DNA from: Pirellulales bacterium
Lineage (GTDB): Bacteria; Planctomycetota; Planctomycetia; Pirellulales; Lacipirellulaceae
DNA length: 64,000 nt
NCBI GenBank assembly: GCA_028279215.1
Contig: JANQOF010000063.1
Location: 84,441-148,440 of the forward strand
Reading direction: 5' to 3'
The notes beneath the pieces were generated by a model that was not told the origin of the DNA, made no database searches, and saw nothing but the letters and a program-made list of their open reading frames with translations. How positions within the stretch are numbered: position 1 is the stretch's first letter; every line of letters begins with the position of its first letter. The translations under genes and the position numbers were made by a program. This document shows positions 46,217 to 56,364 of this stretch, in pieces.

Positions 46217-47275
46217 CTAGCGTTCATAGATTGGGAGGAATCGATAATTTAGCGCCAGCGCCAACAGCGACATCGACGTGCCAACAGGCTTGCCAAAACT
46301 GCCTTCGAAGCTGCCGTCGGCGGCCTGCTTGGATTTGAGCTGCCGTACGAGTAACTTGTTCCACTTCTCCCACGCATCGATGTCGCCTTGAAACAGCGCT
46401 TGAGCCTGGTAGTAACGAGTGTACTCTTCGTAGTGCCCTCCCGAGTCCTTTCCGATCCGCTGCGTAAGGTACTTGAGCGTCGCGTCGTACTGCGACAGGT
46501 CTTTCCGCCGAGCAACGGCATAGACGAGGTTTCCGATAGAGATTCGAGCAATCGACTCGTCGAACCCGCCGAGACCACCCGCATAGGCAACCTGACCACT
46601 ATCGGAAGTCATCGATTTGAAATAGGCGATGGCGCGGTCGATAGATTGATCGGGCACTTCGACGCCCGCATTGCGGGCCGCGAGCAGACCAACGAGCACC
46701 GCACCGGAAACGGAAGTATCGGCATCGTTCGAGTCGGGCGAGTAGCGCCATGCCCCCAGCGAGTTTTTCTTCTGCGAAGTAACCGCCGACCTCACAGCCA
46801 ACTCCAATGCTTCACCAATCGACCGCTTGTTGTTACCCTCCCCACGAGGCCAGAGGTTTCGCTCGTCGACAGCCCCATAGGCTTCGGCCAGCGCGAGCAT
46901 TGCGAATCCGTGATGGTACATGCTATTTCCCATGTATCCGGTATTCGCATCCTGAGCGCGAATGACGCTCCGTAGCCCCTTTCGAATGGGGTTACTGTAA
47001 ACACCGAAGTTGGGATCTTCGCCCGAGGCGAGAAACGTCATTACGCACAACCCGGTGACCCCGGGTCCCGACTGACCACCTTGCCAGCTGCCGTCGTCAC
47101 CCTGAGTGTTGGCCAAGTACTTTAAGCCCCGCTCGTACATTTCGCGGACATCGCGGGGCACGACTTCACCGAATCGCAGTTCTGGTGACTGTGCAGCCGC
47201 CGAACTGGGGTCGATGACCAGATACACGACTATCAAATAGATTGCCAAGCGGCGGTTTTGAAAATGGTCAATCAT
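46217..47275 (-). CDS. Exported prenyltransferase / squalene-cyclase-fold repeat protein
   Basis: A protein of 352 residues from the ATG at 47275, which overlaps the end of the upstream gene by 8 bases; the longer frame would read further into that gene. A hydrophobic signal (LAIYLIVVYLVIDPSSAAA) is followed by alpha-toroid repeats with QxxDGSW-type turns: LANTQGDDGSWQGG, AQDANTGYMGNSMYHHGFAMLAL, LGAWRYSPDSNDADTSVSGAVLVGL and KQAADGSFEGSFG. The DxDD motif of a true squalene-hopene cyclase is not seen, so this is more likely a binding or scaffold protein than a terpene cyclase. It sits inside the MoxR operon. Confidence 0.82.
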   Translation of the reverse strand: MIDHFQNRRLAIYLIVVYLVIDPSSAAAQSPELRFGEVVPRDVREMYERGLKYLANTQGDDGSWQGGQSGPGVTGLCVMTFLASGEDPNFGVYSNPIRKGLRSVIRAQDANTGYMGNSMYHHGFAMLALAEAYGAVDERNLWPRGEGNNKRSIGEALELAVRSAVTSQKKNSLGAWRYSPDSNDADTSVSGAVLVGLLAARNAGVEVPDQSIDRAIAYFKSMTSDSGQVAYAGGLGGFDESIARISIGNLVYAVARRKDLSQYDATLKYLTQRIGKDSGGHYEEYTRYYQAQALFQGDIDAWEKWNKLLVRQLKSKQAADGSFEGSFGKPVGTSMSLLALALNYRFLPIYER

Positions 47276-48098
47276 TTTCGGCTGCCATTTGTTCATCCGC
47301 TTCGGGCTCGACGAGAAGTCCTCGCTGGCGCAAGAAGTGTCCCATTTGCTTTCCTTGATTGCGAAAGTGATCCAGGGCGTCGATTTGAGCATCATCGAGA
47401 ATGTCTGCGAGTTCGTCTTTAGGCACCGACGCGAGTTGGTAGAGCACCAGGTAACGCAGGTACTGCCGGTCCCCAGATTCTGGTCGTGGGGTCGGCTCGA
47501 ACACCTTCACAAGCTCCTGGCGCTGTGTACGTGTCAGGGGCACGTTCTGCTCGATACTGGCGATTGCAACTTTGACAGCGGCATTGAACTGGCGGTTCCA
47601 CCGCTCGGTCAACAATCGATCGTACGTCTCGGCCTGCTCGTCGTTCATGATTCCCGACAGCACCCTGCCGAACAACGAATCGTTGCCCAAGACTCCCCGT
47701 TGCCACTCCTGCGACAGCGGTTGAACGCGTTGCCACGGCTCGTTGATATCGTTATGGTTGTAGGTCTTGCCAACGAGTTCTCTTCGTACGACATCGACTC
47801 GGCGCATGAATCGCGATACGTCTCCGCAACCGGCGAGTTCGAGCTTCTGCCTCTGTTGGTCGGAGAAGTTGCATATCAGATCCAACTGCTTGATCTGGAG
47901 GGCCAATGCAGATTCCAAATGATCTTTTGGCGAACCATTCATTCCGGTGCCATTGGTCAACCAAGAATCGAACTGCTGATTGGTCATCTCAAAGTCTTGA
48001 GCACCCGCCACTATCGGACTGCAAGCCACCCACAGGCCGACCAATGTCGTCGCCCAGCGCGGCATACCGACAACACCTTGTTGTGCTCGATTCTTCAT
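47268..48098 (-). CDS. Exported protein of unknown function in the MoxR operon
   Basis: A protein of 276 residues. A signal peptide (TTLVGLWVACSPIVAGA) is followed by a helical, charged body with no recognised domain. It shares its general plan with the neighbour at 48095: LxxxCNFSDQQRQKL here and VCDLSDEQLQ there, and both have a later segment on NDEQAETYDRLLTERW / NEEQREVYKLELRDR. The two may be distant paralogues whose core resembles Spy/CpxP-like helical bundles. Its start overlaps the stop of the upstream gene by 4 bases and its end overlaps the next gene. Confidence 0.75.
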   Translation of the reverse strand: MKNRAQQGVVGMPRWATTLVGLWVACSPIVAGAQDFEMTNQQFDSWLTNGTGMNGSPKDHLESALALQIKQLDLICNFSDQQRQKLELAGCGDVSRFMRRVDVVRRELVGKTYNHNDINEPWQRVQPLSQEWQRGVLGNDSLFGRVLSGIMNDEQAETYDRLLTERWNRQFNAAVKVAIASIEQNVPLTRTQRQELVKVFEPTPRPESGDRQYLRYLVLYQLASVPKDELADILDDAQIDALDHFRNQGKQMGHFLRQRGLLVEPEADEQMAAEND

Positions 48099-48856
48099 TC
48101 GCCCAAGTCAATGTCGTCGATTACGTTTGCGTCGAGGTGGAGCCCCCCGCCCGAAGAGAAGTTGACCTTTTGCAATCCGTTCCACAGCTTCTTCTGATCG
48201 GCATCGAGATGCGGCACGATGATGTTGTTGGGGACTTGCGGGAAGTATTGCTGGCCGTAGTTTTCGATCATCTCCAGATCGGGAGCCCAATTGGAACTCC
48301 ATTTCTCCTCAAGCGACTCTCCGATCTGCTCACTCTGCTCAGCATTCAAGTCGAGTTTTTGTGCCAAGTTTCCAACGAGCACGCCGATGATGGCGCGCCG
48401 GCGAAACAACCCGCGATCCCTGAGTTCCAATTTGTAGACTTCGCGTTGCTCTTCGTTCAGCGTGGCGCTGATCTTCTCTTGCAACAGTTTCTCGAGCGCA
48501 TCTCGCGGACGTTCGGACGCGGAAGCCTGCCCGAATGCGTTGAATAGGAAGACCCCTTGTTGCACGTTGGCGTTCTTCGGATTCGCCGCAAACTTGGCTA
48601 AAGCTGCTTTGCCCTCGGCCATCGACGCCTGCAGTTGCTCGTCGGATAGGTCACAAACGCGGTTGGCGAAGGACAATTCGACCTTCAGCACCGGTCGATA
48701 CATAGCAGCGGCAGGGTTTGCATCGCCCGCCGCGAAGAACCCCGCGGCGACCGCGACATCGTCCGCGACAGCGGAGCCACTCCGCAAACATGCGACCACG
48801 CACAAGGTTGCAGAGACACCAAGGTTGAGCAAACCGCGATTAGATACATGTCTCAT
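48095..48856 (-). CDS. Exported protein of unknown function in the MoxR operon
   Basis: A protein of 253 residues with a signal peptide (GVSATLCVVACLRSGSAVA). The body is mainly helical, with a conserved-looking SFANRVCDLSDEQLQ near residue 53, LNEEQREVYKLE near 136 and LDADQKKLWNGLQKV near 222. Repeated DEQ/EEQ/ADQ-x3-L turns suggest a helical bundle. No enzyme motif is visible. It overlaps both neighbours by 4 bases, so translation is coupled and its level tied to the large membrane protein before it. Confidence 0.75.
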   Translation of the reverse strand: MRHVSNRGLLNLGVSATLCVVACLRSGSAVADDVAVAAGFFAAGDANPAAAMYRPVLKVELSFANRVCDLSDEQLQASMAEGKAALAKFAANPKNANVQQGVFLFNAFGQASASERPRDALEKLLQEKISATLNEEQREVYKLELRDRGLFRRRAIIGVLVGNLAQKLDLNAEQSEQIGESLEEKWSSNWAPDLEMIENYGQQYFPQVPNNIIVPHLDADQKKLWNGLQKVNFSSGGGLHLDANVIDDIDLGE

Positions 48857-51800
48857 GGTGTCAAACTTGTGGCTTCTAGTTCGTTGAAGTACTGGTCGAG
48901 TCCTGCGCGAAACTCTTCTGGCAACGATTTGCCGGTAGTTCCCACGGCCTGGACAATCTCTGGCGCCTCGCGAACCTCTTTCTGATTGAGGCCAGCACCC
49001 AATAGGGCCAGGGCGGAGTCCTGCGTGTCGCCGGTGCCGCCGCCACCTGGGTTCGCGCCTCCACCTCCGCCGCCATTAGGATTGATGCGACGTGATTTGA
49101 GCAGCAGCTCGATCGCCTCGGTTTCCGCGGCAATTGCGGGCGCACCCGTTTCAGGCTGCGCCAAGATGCTCGACGCTTCGACCATTACCTGGTCGACCTG
49201 ACGAAGCAGTTTCATCTCGCGAGCAAATTCGGCTTCGGCGTTAGGAAGCTCGATAATTCGGTCGACGACGGCGGCGACACGGTCGGCCAAATCGGCCTGC
49301 GACTTGGCAAGTCTCAAGGCCTCTTCTAGCCGGACATCGTCTTTCAAGCCATCTTTGGCCTGTTCGGCGACGCGCGTCTCTTCGCGCAGGTTTATTTCGC
49401 CTTCTAGAATCTTGAGCACTTCCAGCACGATTGACGGCGGAAGGCAGCCCTTGGCCCGGCAACCGGGACAGGCGCCGCAATTCGACGGGTCGACCAAGTC
49501 TTCTGCCCAGCGATCCATCACATCCGACCAGTACTCAGACTGAGCCATCGAAATGCCGGGCTCTTTCTCCATGTCCTCGGAAAGCCGGCGGAGTCCACCA
49601 AGCACGTCCTCCGAGCGCATGTCGTCAAGAACGGTTTTGAATTTGACCATCCTCCGGCGTTCGAAGTACGCCTGCATGTCGTCCATGATGAGCGACACGG
49701 TGTAGCCACTCTTGTCGACTTGCAGTGCAAGGCTTTCAAGTGTTTTCTCAGCCTCTTCAGAAGTACGCGCTGAGCCGACGCCAAATGATTGGGAAATCTC
49801 GTCGCCCACTCGACCCGATATCTTGTAGTGTTTCCGAGATTCGGCCTTCAGACGCTTGACGAGAGTGCTGCCTTCTAAGTTAGCGAGCACTTCGTTAAGT
49901 TCGTTGGCCACTTTTTCAAACTCTTTCAGCAGATCCTTCTGCTCGTCGACAGCTTGATCCACTGTCTCACTTTGCCCCTCCGTTGGTTTCTTGTTCGATG
50001 CTTTGCCCATTAGTGTCGTCGTCGGCAGACGCAATGTGGGGGACGATGGTTTCTTCTTCTGCGGCTCGTGTGTTTCACCTGGAATCCGAGGCTGCTGGGA
50101 AGACTCCATGTCGACCACGGCCGGAATAGGTGGCTTGGGTTCTGACTCTTGCTCTTCTTGCAGCGTGCCGGCACCACCCTTTGCGCGGTTTTGACCCGCA
50201 GTGGGCCGCGACTGCGCGGCTACACGGCTTGCCTTACTAGGCGCTTGCGCGCCGTCTTTGAGCAAGTCGGCGACCGACGGCATGCGATTGGCAGAAATGT
50301 CGCTGAGTATCTGAAGCATCTCGGCCCAGCGATCGAGGTGACCAACACCAATCTCCGGGTTGCGAGCCGCTTGCCGCAGCAACTCCTCGCCGCTTCGGGT
50401 AAGACTGGTGAGCCGTCTGCCATTTGCCCTTTCGGCTGCGGCTTGCGACTCGAGACGGCGCCGCGTCTCCGCCAAATTGAGCTGATCTGGCGGCAAGTCG
50501 CGGAGCTGTTTATTGGTTTCGTACAGCCGTAGCTCGCGATCACGAACCTCGAGCGATTGCCGATGCCACCGCGCTAGTTGCTCGGTGACCCAAATGGCGT
50601 GTTGCTCCGCATCCAAGACGAATAGCAGGAATTTGCTCGAATACACGCGCTCGCGATCCGGCAAATAGTCGGTCGCGTACACCCGCACCTCAACCGGTTG
50701 CGGTGAGATGCCCAGTGACGAGGCGGTGAATGTTCCCTCAACGTCCAACGCCGTCTTCTCTGGACCGCCGCTGGCCAAATGCCGCTCGCCACTTGCGGAT
50801 ACGTCGACGATTTCACTCTCAAATCCACTCCACGTCACGCCAACTTCCCGCACACCAAAGTCATCTCGCGCAGCCACCTGAAACCGTAGCTGCTCGGTGT
50901 CGAGCACCACCTTTTTTCGCGGCAGGCCTTCGCAAAGAAGTGTTGGCGGCTCGTCTTGCTCGGCGACAATCGAAAGCACGAACGGCTCTTTGCCTTCGAG
51001 TTGATGCTCATCGGTCCAAGCAAACTCCAGTTCCTTATTTTCGTCAATCTGTACGGCTGGCGAGACGAATGTCGAATCGCTGTGCTCAACCGGCTGCCCC
51101 GCGACTGTCGCCGATGCGAGCGTGCGTGTTGCGGTGGCCGTAAGAGTGACCTTGCTTCCCTCGACGAGCGAAATCCCACCGCCTCGAATCTCCATCTCCT
51201 CGTTTGCGGTTCGCTGGAGATACTCCGGCAGCACGGCTGAAGCATGGATCGACTTCAGTTCGGGTCGAACCATCGGTTCGACCCGTATCTGCTGCGCCCA
51301 GTCACCGACGCGAACCTGCAACTCGGCGGGCGCGATTAGCGGCGGCACATCAAACTGGTAGACGCCGTTTTGCTGTCGGGCGGTAAGATCACGTGAGGAG
51401 AGATGTAGATGTGCACCAGCGGGCCGCCAGACAGCATCATGGGCCAGACGTAAACTGAGCGGAAACTCTTCGCCGTGAGGCACCACCATGTCGTGTGGCA
51501 CCGACTCGACCGCTGCGAAGGTGTAACGAGGCGTATTGCCCCAAGGTGCGACGAACCGGGCCCAGGAGTTGCGGGCTGCGAGCGGCAGGAAGACTAACAA
51601 CAAACAACCGACGCCAACCGCGATCGTTGCCAGCACCACGGCCGACTTCGCTCGCGACGTAGGTGTGGCTTCGTTGAAGTCGCGATGCTCTGCGTCGGTG
51701 GCTACTTGTTCAATCGCAGCCTGGCACAGTCGCCAAGATCGCGCTTGTTCCGATTCGCTTTCGGATAGCTCCAACACTCCGAGTAGCTGATCGCCAACGC

Positions 51801-52113
51801 GGGGCATTTTTCGGCTCAGCAACCGGGCGAGTTGCGCGGGGCTGCGATAGCTCCAAACCCACCGGTGCAGGTAATAGGGCACGATCGCGCACGCGGTCAT
51901 CGCAGCGATCGCTACCGCAGCGCGCACCCATGCAGGCGTGTCGACGAGCCGATCGAGCGCGAACACTGCCAGATAGGCGACCGCAACACCCGCAATGGCG
52001 ATCGCGAGTGCCTCGACCATTTTCTCAGTCCATACTCGACGCCGAAACCCGCGCAACTGTTCGGCAAGTGAAGCAGGCACTTCCAATGGCAGCGTTGATT
52101 GGATCTGGCTCAT
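48853..52113 (-). CDS. DUF4175-like large membrane protein
   Basis: A protein of 1,086 residues from the ATG at 52113 (GGAGG upstream). Membrane helices lie near residues 35-55, 65-85 and 155-175. A periplasmic region with Ig-like strands follows (VGVTWSGFESEIVDVS and similar). After it come coiled-coil segments (about 510-600 and 690-780), a CGACPGCRAKGCLPPS cysteine cluster near 895 and a Gly/Asn-rich run near 1040. The layout fits DUF4175-type proteins found with MoxR and VWA genes. Function is unknown; a scaffold across the inner membrane is inferred. It ends in a 4-base overlap with the next gene. Confidence 0.8.
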   Translation of the reverse strand: MSQIQSTLPLEVPASLAEQLRGFRRRVWTEKMVEALAIAIAGVAVAYLAVFALDRLVDTPAWVRAAVAIAAMTACAIVPYYLHRWVWSYRSPAQLARLLSRKMPRVGDQLLGVLELSESESEQARSWRLCQAAIEQVATDAEHRDFNEATPTSRAKSAVVLATIAVGVGCLLLVFLPLAARNSWARFVAPWGNTPRYTFAAVESVPHDMVVPHGEEFPLSLRLAHDAVWRPAGAHLHLSSRDLTARQQNGVYQFDVPPLIAPAELQVRVGDWAQQIRVEPMVRPELKSIHASAVLPEYLQRTANEEMEIRGGGISLVEGSKVTLTATATRTLASATVAGQPVEHSDSTFVSPAVQIDENKELEFAWTDEHQLEGKEPFVLSIVAEQDEPPTLLCEGLPRKKVVLDTEQLRFQVAARDDFGVREVGVTWSGFESEIVDVSASGERHLASGGPEKTALDVEGTFTASSLGISPQPVEVRVYATDYLPDRERVYSSKFLLFVLDAEQHAIWVTEQLARWHRQSLEVRDRELRLYETNKQLRDLPPDQLNLAETRRRLESQAAAERANGRRLTSLTRSGEELLRQAARNPEIGVGHLDRWAEMLQILSDISANRMPSVADLLKDGAQAPSKASRVAAQSRPTAGQNRAKGGAGTLQEEQESEPKPPIPAVVDMESSQQPRIPGETHEPQKKKPSSPTLRLPTTTLMGKASNKKPTEGQSETVDQAVDEQKDLLKEFEKVANELNEVLANLEGSTLVKRLKAESRKHYKISGRVGDEISQSFGVGSARTSEEAEKTLESLALQVDKSGYTVSLIMDDMQAYFERRRMVKFKTVLDDMRSEDVLGGLRRLSEDMEKEPGISMAQSEYWSDVMDRWAEDLVDPSNCGACPGCRAKGCLPPSIVLEVLKILEGEINLREETRVAEQAKDGLKDDVRLEEALRLAKSQADLADRVAAVVDRIIELPNAEAEFAREMKLLRQVDQVMVEASSILAQPETGAPAIAAETEAIELLLKSRRINPNGGGGGGANPGGGGTGDTQDSALALLGAGLNQKEVREAPEIVQAVGTTGKSLPEEFRAGLDQYFNELEATSLTP

Positions 52114-52192
52114 ACAAACCCTCCAGTATGTCGAAATGCGAGCAGGGTCGATTGGGCTCGCTCCGCAGCACCGCACTCACGCTTGTAACGAA

Positions 52193-54391
52193 TCATATCA
52201 AGCCCACCACCTTGCGCGCCACCCAAAACAGGCCTAACAGCAAAATGACGCATCCCACCACCAGAGGTTGATTCCACACTTGCAATCGCCGGACCATAGG
52301 CGGAGGATCGGGCAACGAGGCAAGATAGTTAACTATTTGGTCCGTCTGGTCTACTTCGAGAACCTGGCCGCCGGTCACCCGAGCGATTTCTTCCAGTACT
52401 TCGGGTCGCGCTGGTTGGCCAACAGGTTCAACCTCAGAACCTTGCACAAACAGCGTGGTCTCAAGGGTCGAGTCTGTCGCGTCGGACGACAGCATTACTT
52501 CGTGGGTGCCAGGCTCCTCAGGAGTGAATCGCGCGGAGAACGCGCCCCACTCCTCCCCGGTGGATGTGAAACGTAACGTCTTGGCGGCGCCCGAGGGTGC
52601 CAAGATTCGCGCCAACACGGCGCCTTTGCTGAGGGGCTCTCCGGACGATTCCATAACGTTGGCTCGCAGAACACACGTTTGGCGGACCTGCGGTTGATCG
52701 GGCGTATAGAACAGCCTCATGTCCGACCCCTCGGCCATGTTACGCTGGTAGGCCATCCAGCGAACCACTTGTCCCCAAAAGCGATAGTGGTAGCGATCTT
52801 CGACACCCTTGCGCCATCGCCAGGCTCCGTCGGTACCCATGAACAACACCTTCCCAGCGCCATAGGTCTGGGTAACCAACAGTGGTAAGCGACCGAAACG
52901 ATTGGTGGCATCCTTATGCACACATAGCACGTCGGTGCCCGCCTTGGAGCGCAGCACCGGCGCGTACCATTGGAATCCGGGCAGACTTTCCCACACCTCG
53001 CTGTTTTCGTCCTGCGTGTCGGCAAGCTTGGTAAGTAAGCTTCGTCGCCCAAGAGCGGTGAGCGCGAAGTGATTGGGCAGTCGCGAGCCCCATCCGCCCG
53101 TCTGCGATTCGTCCAAGGCTACCGGGTAGAGCTTGCTTAGCTCGGTCTCCAGCAGCGAGAATTGGCGGCCGTGCCATCCCGGCAGGAACACGAGCCCGCT
53201 TGCCTGTTGTTCGACGAGGCCTGCGAGCAGCCGACATTGCTCGCTGGTGAGCTGACCGTCGTCGAGCCCCACATCGCCCAAAAACACGACGTCGAACTTC
53301 GAGAGTTCATCCAGGCCATCGGGAAATGACTTAATGTAGTCCTTGCTTCCTCCGCCAACTTTGCTGAGCCCCGGATGGAAAAGCAAGCAGGCAACTTCGA
53401 CCCCAGGATCTCGCGACAAAGCGTTGCGAAGGTAGCGGTACTCCCATCGAGGGAATGACTCGATCAACAGCACATTTAACTTCTCCTCGCGTATGGCAAT
53501 CGGCGCTTCGCGTGAGTTGTTGTCGAGAATGGTCTCGTCGCTGTGCAGAGGCACGTCGAGAGTTACTGTATAGTCGCCCAGTTCCGCCGGGCGCCACAGG
53601 ATCGCATCACTGGTTCGACCTTGGGGCGCCACACGCACTTCTTTCGATACCTCGCTGCCATCGGATGCCTTCAGCGTCACGATCGTCACATACTCTCTTG
53701 GCAACGAACTCTCAATGGTGAACGGCACCCGCACCGCCTTACCAGCTACGCCAAATGTCGGCGCGTCGAGGCTCGTCAGTTCAACGTCAGGCAGTTGCGT
53801 TGCGCTGCCCACCGGTACGCCGATCACCGGCACGTTTTTCAAACGGAAGCGGGCGGCCGCCTCGACTGGCGGCGGGCCCTGGTTCCAATCGCCATCGGTC
53901 AGCAACACAACGCCCAATAAGTTCTCAAGCTGTGTTGCTGCTTCAGTCAAAGGGGCATGCATATCCGTACCAGCGGCTGGATCGGCGCCGCTGAACGGTG
54001 CCAAGGTGACCTCCATGCGCTCGCGAAGCGGCTCCCAGGCAGCTTCGCTTATCAATCCGGCGATCGCCTCGGATCGGCTCGCAGGCTCCTGAGCGGGACG
54101 GCCCTTGTCGACAACATCGCGTGTGCGCATGCTGCCCGAATCGTCCCACAAGACGGCGACGAGCGGTTTCTGCTCCGGGAGATACTCTTCCACCCATTCG
54201 GGTTGATTTAGCAAAACACCCGCGAGCGCGACAATCCCAAGCCTGAGCAGTTCCAATAGCGCGATCGACCTGCGATAGCCGCTACGACGCCAGGCAATGT
54301 AACTGCAGACAGCGGTCGCGACAAAAGCAACCACCGCTATCAACAGCGTCCAGGGCGTCCAAAGAAACACCAGTCGCGCGGTGCTGTTCAT
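52193..54391 (-). CDS. VWA-domain membrane protein with glutamine-amidotransferase-like region
   Basis: A protein of 732 residues from the ATG at 54391, overlapping the upstream gene by 4 bases. Two N-terminal membrane helices (LLIAVVAFVATAVCSYIAW and LLELLRLGIVALAGVLL) precede a von Willebrand A domain with the metal site VLWDDSGSM. A class-I-amidotransferase-like fold lies in the middle (VLLIESFPRWEYRYLRNAL, FDVVFLGDVGLDDGQLT, GLVFLPGWHGRQFS). It lacks an obvious catalytic Cys, so it is probably not an enzyme. A C-terminal helix (VVGCVILLLGLFWVA) anchors the end. It is one of two adjacent VWA proteins, as in Bat-type operons. Confidence 0.85.
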   Translation of the reverse strand: MNSTARLVFLWTPWTLLIAVVAFVATAVCSYIAWRRSGYRRSIALLELLRLGIVALAGVLLNQPEWVEEYLPEQKPLVAVLWDDSGSMRTRDVVDKGRPAQEPASRSEAIAGLISEAAWEPLRERMEVTLAPFSGADPAAGTDMHAPLTEAATQLENLLGVVLLTDGDWNQGPPPVEAAARFRLKNVPVIGVPVGSATQLPDVELTSLDAPTFGVAGKAVRVPFTIESSLPREYVTIVTLKASDGSEVSKEVRVAPQGRTSDAILWRPAELGDYTVTLDVPLHSDETILDNNSREAPIAIREEKLNVLLIESFPRWEYRYLRNALSRDPGVEVACLLFHPGLSKVGGGSKDYIKSFPDGLDELSKFDVVFLGDVGLDDGQLTSEQCRLLAGLVEQQASGLVFLPGWHGRQFSLLETELSKLYPVALDESQTGGWGSRLPNHFALTALGRRSLLTKLADTQDENSEVWESLPGFQWYAPVLRSKAGTDVLCVHKDATNRFGRLPLLVTQTYGAGKVLFMGTDGAWRWRKGVEDRYHYRFWGQVVRWMAYQRNMAEGSDMRLFYTPDQPQVRQTCVLRANVMESSGEPLSKGAVLARILAPSGAAKTLRFTSTGEEWGAFSARFTPEEPGTHEVMLSSDATDSTLETTLFVQGSEVEPVGQPARPEVLEEIARVTGGQVLEVDQTDQIVNYLASLPDPPPMVRRLQVWNQPLVVGCVILLLGLFWVARKVVGLI

Positions 54392-56364
54392 GGCAGTGCC
54401 TCCGCGCGAGAGGTCGCCTTGGGAATACACAACAGCGCCTCAACGCATAACGCCACCAGCATACACACCAAGAACACTCGCCAAATCTCGCGGGCGATCG
54501 CTGCGAAATCGCCGGCGCGGCCTGATGCCATGTCAAACTGCAACCCGTTGAACAATCCGCGAACACGCTCGGCGGTAAGTACTTCGGCATCGTCTTCCGC
54601 TGCGCTCCGGTTGATGGCAATGAGCCGATCGTCGTCGCCATAGACTCCGCCCACGAGCGCGTACTCGGTCGACAACGTCTCGTCACTCCCGGCAAACTTC
54701 TCCCAATTGGACCCAATTTCATCGTCGAGCGTTCCAGCAATAGCATTGCGAGTATTGCCGCGCTCGGCGGCTCCCGCAGCTAGAGCCCGTTGCACAAGGG
54801 CATACAGCACGACACCATCGGTCGCCAGCGACGAATTGCTCGGCGCCACGTCAGTGGCCAGGAAGTAGATGCCCCCACGTGTTGTCGGTTGTCGAGCTAG
54901 TAGATTTGCTCCGTTGCGTAGCCAGGCGAGTTTCGAAAGTTCACCTTCTAGCCCGCAGAAACGATGTACCTGTAGCTCTCCCACTGGCAATGCCGCCCCG
55001 CTTTGCGTACGCGCTAGTAGGTCTTGATCGCCACGCCAATTCTCAACGCTCGCCGGGCCATCGGTGTCCCGCCACTCGGTCCACCGCGCACGCGCGTAGG
55101 CTTCATCTCCGGGATTCTTGGGTGGCAAAAAGATCACTTGGCCCCCAGCGGCCACGTATTGATCGACTTGCCTGGCGACATCTCCCTCAGGAAGTGGCGC
55201 CTGCCAGAGCACCAACGACAATTCCTCCCATGGAACCGTCGCCAGCTTCGCGGGGTCTTCCACCTGCACATTATTGACGAAAACGGGATCGGGCGAGATG
55301 GCAGCGGCAAGCTTCAGAGCACGTGGGATGCCACTATTCTCGGCCACAAGTAGCACCTGACGCGGCGCAGCGTCGGCGAAAACAAAGAAAAACTCGTCGT
55401 CAACAGGGTATGCGTCAGCTTGCACAGCCACGCGACCCCAACCCTGTTTCAACTCGCCGTCGATAGGCAAGGCAAAGTCGCGAAGTTCGTAGTCCGGACC
55501 TTCCCACTCGACGACATGCTCGGTCGAAGCACCGTTTAGGTCGAAGCGAAGCGGCAGCTTCTTCTTCCCTTCGTTGTCGCTCGTAAGATGCAAGGAGACG
55601 TACAACGACGCACCGTCATTGGTGCGCTGGCGGCGCACGTCGGTCACACGGACGCCGATATTCTGCTTGGGCGGTTCGGCATAGGCGAGCAAATGGAATC
55701 GCATGCCCTGTTTGAACTGCAAAAAACTGTCACGAAGCGACTGCCAACGACCATCGCCTGCGTCCCAGTCGTTCGAATGCAAGTCGGACACAATCCAAAC
55801 TTCAGTCTGCCCGGTACGATTCTCGCCAATGTAGTCGTGCGCGGCTTGCAAAAGCGAGGGTAGATGCGCGGAAGCACTCACTGGCGATGTCGCTGTGGCG
55901 TTCTCGAGCGCCGCCGGCGATTCAAGCTCTTGTGGCTGCAAGGTGGCACTATCGATGAGTACCCATCGCTTTGAGTCGGCGAGTTCAAGCGCACCGATGA
56001 GTTGGGCTAGCCCGGTCTCGAGTTTCGACGCCGCAGACGATGTTTCTCGCTGGTGCATGCTAGGCGATCGGTCCAGCAACACGATGGTCGTATCGGCCGC
56101 ACCGCCACCTGCAATCCCGAGCCAGCCGCTTGCCAAAGGACGCGTCACGACAAATACAAGGGCCGCGACTGCCAAAGCCCGACAGGCCAAGATCAGCCAA
56201 CGACGTATGCGGGCGAATCCTCGCGACATACGATTCGCTTCCAGCAAGAAACGCATAGCCCCCCAGTCGATGGTTTGGAAGCGCCGTTGATTGATCAGGT
56301 GAATCAAAATTGGCAGCGCGGCCAGCGGTAGCCCTGCCAACAGTAACGGCTCAAGGAAACTCAT
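54388..56364 (-). CDS. BatA-domain VWA membrane protein
   Basis: A protein of 658 residues. The first 35 residues (LLLAGLPLAALPILIHLINQRR) match the N-terminal BatA/aerotolerance domain. A second helix follows (LILACRALAVAALVFVVTRPLA), then a VWA domain with VLLDRSPSM (MIDAS DxSxS). The middle has Ig-like and Rossmann-like regions, and the C-terminus has one helix (VFLVCMLVALCVEALLC). Such proteins accompany MoxR ATPases and DUF58 proteins and are thought to help metal-dependent assembly steps at the membrane. It overlaps both the DUF58 gene and the next VWA gene by 4 bases. Confidence 0.87.
   Translation of the reverse strand: MSFLEPLLLAGLPLAALPILIHLINQRRFQTIDWGAMRFLLEANRMSRGFARIRRWLILACRALAVAALVFVVTRPLASGWLGIAGGGAADTTIVLLDRSPSMHQRETSSAASKLETGLAQLIGALELADSKRWVLIDSATLQPQELESPAALENATATSPVSASAHLPSLLQAAHDYIGENRTGQTEVWIVSDLHSNDWDAGDGRWQSLRDSFLQFKQGMRFHLLAYAEPPKQNIGVRVTDVRRQRTNDGASLYVSLHLTSDNEGKKKLPLRFDLNGASTEHVVEWEGPDYELRDFALPIDGELKQGWGRVAVQADAYPVDDEFFFVFADAAPRQVLLVAENSGIPRALKLAAAISPDPVFVNNVQVEDPAKLATVPWEELSLVLWQAPLPEGDVARQVDQYVAAGGQVIFLPPKNPGDEAYARARWTEWRDTDGPASVENWRGDQDLLARTQSGAALPVGELQVHRFCGLEGELSKLAWLRNGANLLARQPTTRGGIYFLATDVAPSNSSLATDGVVLYALVQRALAAGAAERGNTRNAIAGTLDDEIGSNWEKFAGSDETLSTEYALVGGVYGDDDRLIAINRSAAEDDAEVLTAERVRGLFNGLQFDMASGRAGDFAAIAREIWRVFLVCMLVALCVEALLCIPKATSRAEALP

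Noticed and set aside
46217..47275. Squalene-hopene cyclase
   Set aside because: The toroid repeats fit the fold, but the protein is exported, only about 350 residues long and lacks the catalytic DxDD motif.
47289..48197. Plus-strand open frame of 302 codons
   Set aside because: Antisense to two operon genes with signal peptides and coupled starts. It shows no domain of its own.
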